Position numbers and translations under genes: made by a program | Assembly (NCBI GenBank): GCA_001414485.1 | Contig: LLEY01000217.1 | Coordinates: 1 to 64,000 of the forward strand | Length of the DNA: 64,000 nt | From: Calycina herbarum | Lineage: Eukaryota; Ascomycota; Leotiomycetes; Helotiales; Pezizellaceae | Direction of reading: 5' to 3' | Shown: piece by piece, positions 58,827 to 64,000 of the stretch | Position numbering within the stretch: position 1 is the stretch's first letter | How the letters are laid out: each line of letters opens with the position of its first letter | The notes under the pieces: generated by a model | Seen by the model: the letters and a program-made list of their open reading frames with translations, nothing else | What the model was told of the DNA's origin: nothing | The model's database searches: none

Positions 58827-60017
58827 TTAGGTTACTATATTAGCTTTATATAGAATATAGTTAAGACGGTTACTATCTTTCTAAATCTCTCCGCAGATCT
58901 AGATATTATACTCGTCTACTTACTAGATATAGGCTAGAATCCTAGGTAAGTCTCTACTCGTATACTAGTATAGACTATACTTACCTGTCTAGATATTAAC
59001 GCTAGTTTAAGACAGATTTTCAGGTCTATAAACGTTACGTCTTAACATAGCTCTATTACCTCTAAGTATACTATCTCGACTACTGTTATATCACTCTCTC
59101 GTACGCCTATATCGAGTCGCTTCTAGACGATAGAGATATATCGAACGCGTTTCCTACTATTATCGATCTAATAACCTACTCTATAGATCCCGTTAATAAT
59201 GCTATAGATATAGCAGCGCCTAATATAGACTGTTTACTGCCTATTAACACCTAGTCTATAGTCTCTAATCTCTACGTTACGACGACCGAGGCGGACTTGA
59301 TCTATAGTAAGCTTATAAGCTATAACGCGTAACCTTATTAAGGAATCCCTGCCCCGTCCCTCGCTATTGTAATAGTAGTTCGTATAACTACTTCTAAAGA
59401 AGTCAGGTACTAACATATACGTACTCTATAGTCTAGACCTACCTACATAGTATATACACTTAGAGACGTTTAGTTAGCTGATTAACTAACTAAGTAAAGC
59501 CTCTAAGTTAGTAGGCTAGGCAGTGTTAATTATATAGCCGGGCTATAAGACAGTAGAACAGACTATAAGCCTTCCTACAAGAGATATTATAGCCTGTAGA
59601 GGCCGGGGAGAGAGGGCGGGCAGGGCAGGGAACGACAGAGAAGCTATATAAGCTATAGCAGTAGTAGTAGCGCGGGCGGTGGTAGCGGCGGCGGCGGCGG
59701 TTAATATATTCTCTATTCTACGGTCTACAGTAGTTAGTTTACAGCTTATAAGGTTTTTTCATATAGGTAGGGGTTTAAAAAGGGAGGCTTACGTTCTGTT
59801 ATTACTGCTGTTATTATTATTAAAAGAGAAGGCTAGAAAACTTAGATATAAATATCTACTATACTATTAACCTTCAACTTCAATATTAAACGGAAGTGTT
59901 ACGTGACTATAAACGGACGTATGACGGGTATCTTATTTAACTTTTTCACTCTTTATAACCTATAACATATTATAGCTACGCTTTTACTCCTGTGGAATTT
60001 ACTTCTACGGCCCCTAG

Positions 60018-60386
60018 TTTGCAAAAACCATTCCATTGGACTCTTGAAACGAGTGAGGGGGGAAACTTACACGTGATATGAAACAATATCACGTGAACCC
60101 CGGGATCATCGGTTTTCCCGAGCAATATCGGAAGCCAAGAGAAAGCCAAGTTTACCAAAGAGGGGAATTCGGACGGGAATAGAAGGTCTTCCTTGAAAAA
60201 TGCTCCAATGGTTGTTTCACCATCAACCACGACCTCAAAAAATGGACATCGCCAGCAATTTCCAACAAGGTTAATGGAATTAAGCATAAATATGATCCGC
60301 TCCAAGTATCCAGACGATTGTCTTATAATGGGGGATCTCCCCTTGACCTTCGTGGATCTTCGACCGTCATCCCAGAATCCGTCGTT
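60018..60386. promoter_or_regulatory. Promoter side of the BPP/EGF gene
   Basis: Host DNA between the Helitron end and the next start codon, 369 bp. Two CACGTGAT/ATCACGTG sequences lie at about 60072 and 60089. The Helitron block thus lies immediately upstream of this gene's promoter. A 109-codon minus-strand frame across the Helitron border is not credible. Confidence 0.5.
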
Positions 60387-62718
60387 ATGAGGTTCATTTC
60401 ATTTTCTGCGAACGTTCTTTTCGTTGCTGCTGGACTTTTATCTTCTATCACTGCAGAAACACCTTCCACAAACCTCACAATTTCTGCCAAAACATCGGAA
60501 GTGGAATCAGATAGTACAGCCATATATCATTCTTCCGAACCACTTCTTCTAGGAAATGATGGTTTAGCAGCGACGGGTGGCTTCCATGTCTTTTCTCTAG
60601 AACTCGACTCCAATTCAACTTTGACTCAAACGACTTCGAAAACACCTGGGAGAACCAAGCTTCTAGCTACCGTCTATGGTGTTGGTGACAAAGACCTCAT
60701 TCTTACAATTGCGCAACCTGATAGTGTGATTCGAGCATTTGATTTGGATGGGTTTGAAGAGGTTGAGGAAGCGAGGAAGACAGCGCTCGGTGATTGGTCG
60801 GCTTTGTGTACTTGGAAGAGTGCTGCGAGTGGGAATCAATACTTTTACCTTTTTGGAAAGAAGCAGGTTGTTCAATATTTAATTCGCAAGGATGATGATG
60901 ATCTTGAGACAGTAGAGGTAAGCGCCATGTGAATTTCGCTGTTGGTATTGATTGCTGATATGGGTTTAGATTCACACTTTCAACGTTCCCATTGAAGCCA
61001 ATTCTTGTTCTGCATCTGCAGCGACTGGTCAAGTCTATTTCAGCACCGACGACGGGGAAGAGGTTTATACCTTCAAAGCTACAGAGTCGACTGCGGTCCC
61101 AGAAGTCAGCGTTCTCGGAAAGGCTGACGACGACGTTACCGGACTTGCAGTCTATGTTGGTCAATCATCAGACTATCTTCTCCTCGGCCAAAAAGACTCC
61201 ATCCTCGTCTCATCAACAAACATGAGCATTTTGGGGTCCTTGAAGATATCCGGCGTCGAAGACCCAGAAGTGAGTGGATTTTCGGTATACCAAGGAAGTA
61301 CCACCGATTACCCTACAGGATTCTTAGCATTTGCTTTGGAAGATTCCGAAAAGAAGCAATTCGGAATCAGCTCTTTGGAAACGGCTTTCAAAGAGTTGAA
61401 TATATCTGTCAATACCAGCTATGATCCAAGTCCCACCAGCAAAGATCTAACCGAGACCATCTGTGAAGATTGCAACTCATCTGGATTCTGCGCTGAATCA
61501 AGCGAAATATCCGCAACAACCAAATCGTGTGAGTGCTTTGCAGGATTTTCAGGAAGTTCTTGTAAAGATGTCACTTGCACGGATAATTGTTCAGGCCATG
61601 GAGAATGTGTTGGTGCAAACGAGTGTAATTGCGAGTCCGGATGGGGGGGACTCCACTGCTCGCTTCTTCTAGTCGAGCCAAAAATCGAAACAGCAGCGAA
61701 CGGTGGTGATGGCGACGACCCCGCTGTCTGGATTTCTCCAATCTCACCCGATCAGTCACGCATCGTAACAACCACCAAATCCGAACAAGGCGCAGGTCTA
61801 GGAGTCTTCAACCTCCAAGGCGACCTTCTTCAAACTCTTCCAGCAGGCGAACCCAATAATGTGGATATGATCTACAATTTCTCCCTCGGAAATAACATCA
61901 CGACCGATCTTGCATTTGCAGCATGTAGAGCAGACAACACACTCTGTCTCTTCGCCATGAGTTCCAACGGCACCCTTTCCAACATATCCGGTGGCATTCA
62001 AACTCTCCCCGCCGATTACGAACCATATGGTTCCTGCTCATACAAATCGGCAAAGACAGGTACACAATACCTCTTCGTCAACAACAAAAAAGCAGAATAC
62101 CTTCAATATTCCCTCACTGCTACAACGAATGGCACACTTTCCACCACCCTAGTACGTAATTTCACAGGCGGTTCCGGTGGACAAGTAGAAGGTTGCGTAA
62201 CAGACGAAGAAAACGGCTACATCTTCCTCGGTGAAGAACCCTCAGCGCTCTGGCGCTACGATGCAGAGCCAGATACCACAACACCAGAAGGAACGAAAAT
62301 CGCCAGCGTAGCCACATACTCGGATTTTAAAACGGGAGATTTATACGCAGACGTTGAAGGTGTGACTTTGATCCCAGGGAAGCACTCTACTGAGGGATAT
62401 ATCATGGTCTCATGCCAAGGTGTTTCCGCTTATAACGTGTATGAGCGCGCGCCTCCTCATGCCTTCGTAAAGACCTTTACGATTGTGAACTCGGAAGGTG
62501 GAGTTGATCATGTTAGTAATACGGATGGAATTACGGGTGTGGGAAATCGATTGAATGAGCAGTTTCCGAATGGGTTGATTGTGGTTCATGATGATAGTAA
62601 TGAGCTGGCTGTTGGAGGCACGAATGAGGAGGCAAGTTTTAAACTGGTGAGTTTGGCCGATGTGCTTGGAGAGGCAGAGTTAGGAAGGGTGGACTCGGAG
62701 TGGAACCCTAGGGACTAG
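60387..62718 (+). CDS. Secreted beta-propeller phytase-like protein with EGF domains
   Basis: Two exons (60387-60917, 60970-62718) give 759 residues. The start at 60387 gives a clean signal peptide (MRFISFSANVLFVAAGLLSS). The first propeller-like half (about 30-345) is followed by two EGF-like modules (cysteine pattern in CEDCNSSGFC..CECFAGFSGSSC and CTDNCSGHGEC..CNCESGWGGLHC). A beta-propeller phytase domain follows to the C-terminus, beginning with the hallmark GDGDDPAVWISP and including DVEGVTLIPGK and HVSNTDGITGVG. BPP enzymes hydrolyse phytate with calcium. The acidic calcium-site residues of the second domain are largely present, while the first half looks divergent. Expected outside the cell or at the wall. 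A role in phosphate scavenging is inferred. Confidence 0.92.
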
Positions 62719-63466
62719 AAAATTAGCTCGAAGCCCCCTTTTTTTTTAGAAAAAAATATCCAACACTCCTGCCTGGGATAATGGAAAAAATCCTTCGTGG
62801 AAGAATCGGCAATTGCTCTCTTGGTTCTTCTGCTGTCCCCAGAGCAATGACCAGATATTATTTTCAGAAGTACATGGATATGAGAGGGCAGGGCAAAGAC
62901 TCGATGCTCAGCACATAAGTTATAAAACGAAATAAGTACTACTTGATCGATTGTTAGAGTGCCAGTCATTCTTTAAGGCTAGAAACCAACTTCCACAAAT
63001 CCGAAGACCTTGAAATGTCACCAAATGGAAATAGACAGAGGTGAGATGCACAATTTGTTACATATAATTTTCTCCATCGTAATAGCCCAACTACTGATAC
63101 TCTATGGTATTTGAAGGTCTCCAGATTTCATAGCAATTTTCTGCCAACGGATGCAGTGAAACAAATTCAAGTTTATCATAATTTTCTTTGCACAATGATG
63201 TGGGGCCCTAACTGTACTCGACCCGGGGGAGCTCCAGAACCGACGAGGAAAACTTTTCCATGCCACCAAATGGGAGGGGGAGAGGGGAACAGCTTCACAT
63301 CTCTCAATCACAATGCAACCGCCTACCTAAGATGCATCAATAGGTAAGACCAATAGTATCGATGCTAAGCTCCGCGATCTCGGTTCATCAATCAGGGGGA
63401 GCGGAGCGGTGGGTTCGCACGTTGAATCTCACAGACCACATTTCAACGGGCCAAAAAAGTATCACG
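62719..63466. other. Intergenic, convergent 3' ends
   Basis: Downstream region of the BPP/EGF gene and of the minus-strand gene at the window end. Small frames at 63102-63347 on both strands have no features. No gene is supported. Confidence 0.5.
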
Positions 63467-64000
63467 TCAAATGATGTACACTGGCAATCGACAACCCAAC
63501 AACTCACTCTTCGGGATCTGGACGTCTTTCTTGCTGAAATCATGGAGCATCAACCAGCACAACATCCGGAGAATGAGCATAGACCATATGCTGTTCCTCT
63601 CATCGGTGATATCGGGTGGCAAGTCACTTCCTGAATGGCTTCGTCCGGATTCTTGTGATGCTTCAGATACTTGTGATACTTTTTCGGCACTCGAGGACAA
63701 TTTGCGATCTCCCGATTTGATGACCGATTTGCGAATGACATCAAAGTATATGTCGATAAATCTCTTCTCTCGATCGACCGGTCGTGTGTGATTTAATTGA
63801 TCAAAGTCGGACTCCCCGCCTGGGCCTTTCCGGTTTATTTTGCAGAGAACGACCTGAATGTGTCTCCACAACACATCAATTACCCTCGACGGTGGAAGGT
63901 TCTCGTCTGTCAGGTAACTGCTAACCTTGTCAATTGTATCATGCAGGACGTCGAGTAGCATAGGAGACAATATATCTTCTTGCTGACCAACGATCTCTGT
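63467..64000 (-). CDS. Unrecognised protein, C-terminal part (runs off the window)
   Basis: A minus-strand frame is open from the window edge to a stop at 63467-63469, at least 177 codons, so the gene's beginning lies beyond 64000. I recognise no family. Visible features are an alpha-helical start (MLLDVLHDTIDKVSSYL), a serine-rich low-complexity stretch (SSSAEKVSQVSEASQESGRS), and a hydrophobic segment near the end (MLILRMLCWLMLHDF). The tail LPVYII may be altered if there is an intron near the 3' end. Codon use looks like host genes, not repeats. Confidence 0.5.
   Translation of the reverse strand, partial: TEIVGQQEDILSPMLLDVLHDTIDKVSSYLTDENLPPSRVIDVLWRHIQVVLCKINRKGPGGESDFDQLNHTRPVDREKRFIDIYFDVIRKSVIKSGDRKLSSSAEKVSQVSEASQESGRSHSGSDLPPDITDERNSIWSMLILRMLCWLMLHDFSKKDVQIPKSELLGCRLPVYII

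Larger units (their letters stand above)
50431..60017 (+). mobile_element. Helitron, copy 2: internally deleted, carries a Gypsy element
   Basis: It begins TTAAAAGCGTAGC directly after the CTAG end of copy 1, with no base between, and ends ...CCCCTAG before a host T at 60018. The pair is thus head-to-tail in one A/T target. After removal of the Gypsy insertion (51305-58826 plus 5-bp duplication), copy 2 is about 2.06 kb. It matches the first 1.4 kb and last 0.65 kb of copy 1, and lacks about 4.3 kb including the whole Rep/helicase gene. The join at about 59357 lies where copy 1 has CCCCGTC (45477) and GCGTCC (49770). It is a non-autonomous deletion derivative. Confidence 0.85.

Noticed and set aside
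59976..60305. A 109-codon minus-strand frame upstream of the BPP/EGF gene
   Set aside because: It spans the border between the Helitron end and host DNA, so it cannot be an old gene, and it has no recognisable features.
1..64000. CRISPR arrays, bacterial operons, ribosome binding sites or rRNA genes
   Set aside because: The window is eukaryotic (spliced fungal genes). I saw no regularly spaced direct repeats of CRISPR type and no rRNA sequence.

Overview
This is filamentous ascomycete (Pezizomycotina) DNA. Genes are split by short 45-100 nt introns with GT(R)AGT donors and CTAAC/CTGAC branch sites, a Zn2Cys6 regulator and an iterative highly reducing polyketide synthase are present, and the repeats carry the signature of repeat-induced point mutation (RIP): CpA turned into TpA, with CAA/CAG codons read as TAA/TAG. 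A Leotiomycete is my guess, not something the sequence proves.

Layout. 62-1893: a secreted type-B carboxylesterase. 2253-4619: a small hAT-like element with a Fot1/pogo transposon nested in it. 5346-5417: initiator tRNA-Met. 6107-8843: a Zn2Cys6 transcription factor. 8844-12635: a long gene-poor but not RIP-degraded gap. 12636-14452: a 14-TM MFS transporter. 16504-32228: a secondary-metabolite gene cluster, made of a cupin protein, a small unrecognised gene, a cytochrome P450, a classical SDR, an AYR1-like SDR of nine exons, and a 2,370-residue HR-PKS. 33433-33747: a small unrecognised gene. 34658-37414: an unrecognised gene split by a Tc1/mariner insertion. 37620-40427: a RIP-dead hAT transposon. 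40837-43060: an AAA+ ATPase. 44087-60017: two head-to-tail Helitrons, the second deleted internally and carrying a Ty3/Gypsy retrotransposon. 60387-62718: a secreted BPP-EGF-BPP (phytase-like) protein. 63467-64000: an unrecognised gene running off the window.

How the cluster may work. HR-PKS plus two SDRs plus cupin plus P450 is the gene set known from fungal salicylaldehyde/epoxycyclohexenol pathways (vir, srd and fog type). There the PKS has no release domain, and the SDRs and cupin act with it to give an alkylated salicyl-type ring that the P450 hydroxylates. The same ten-base palindrome, CGGAANNCCG, lies upstream of the cupin, P450 and first SDR genes and between the second SDR and the PKS. 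This is what one Zn2Cys6 regulator would bind. I did not see it upstream of the local regulator or transporter, so the core co-regulated unit is probably 16.5-32.2 kb.

The repeat regions show insertions of different ages. The Helitron/Gypsy block and the hAT and Fot1 elements are saturated with RIP. The Tc1 element is nearly intact, with 42-bp perfect inverted repeats, and it breaks a gene at a point where removing it restores the reading frame exactly.
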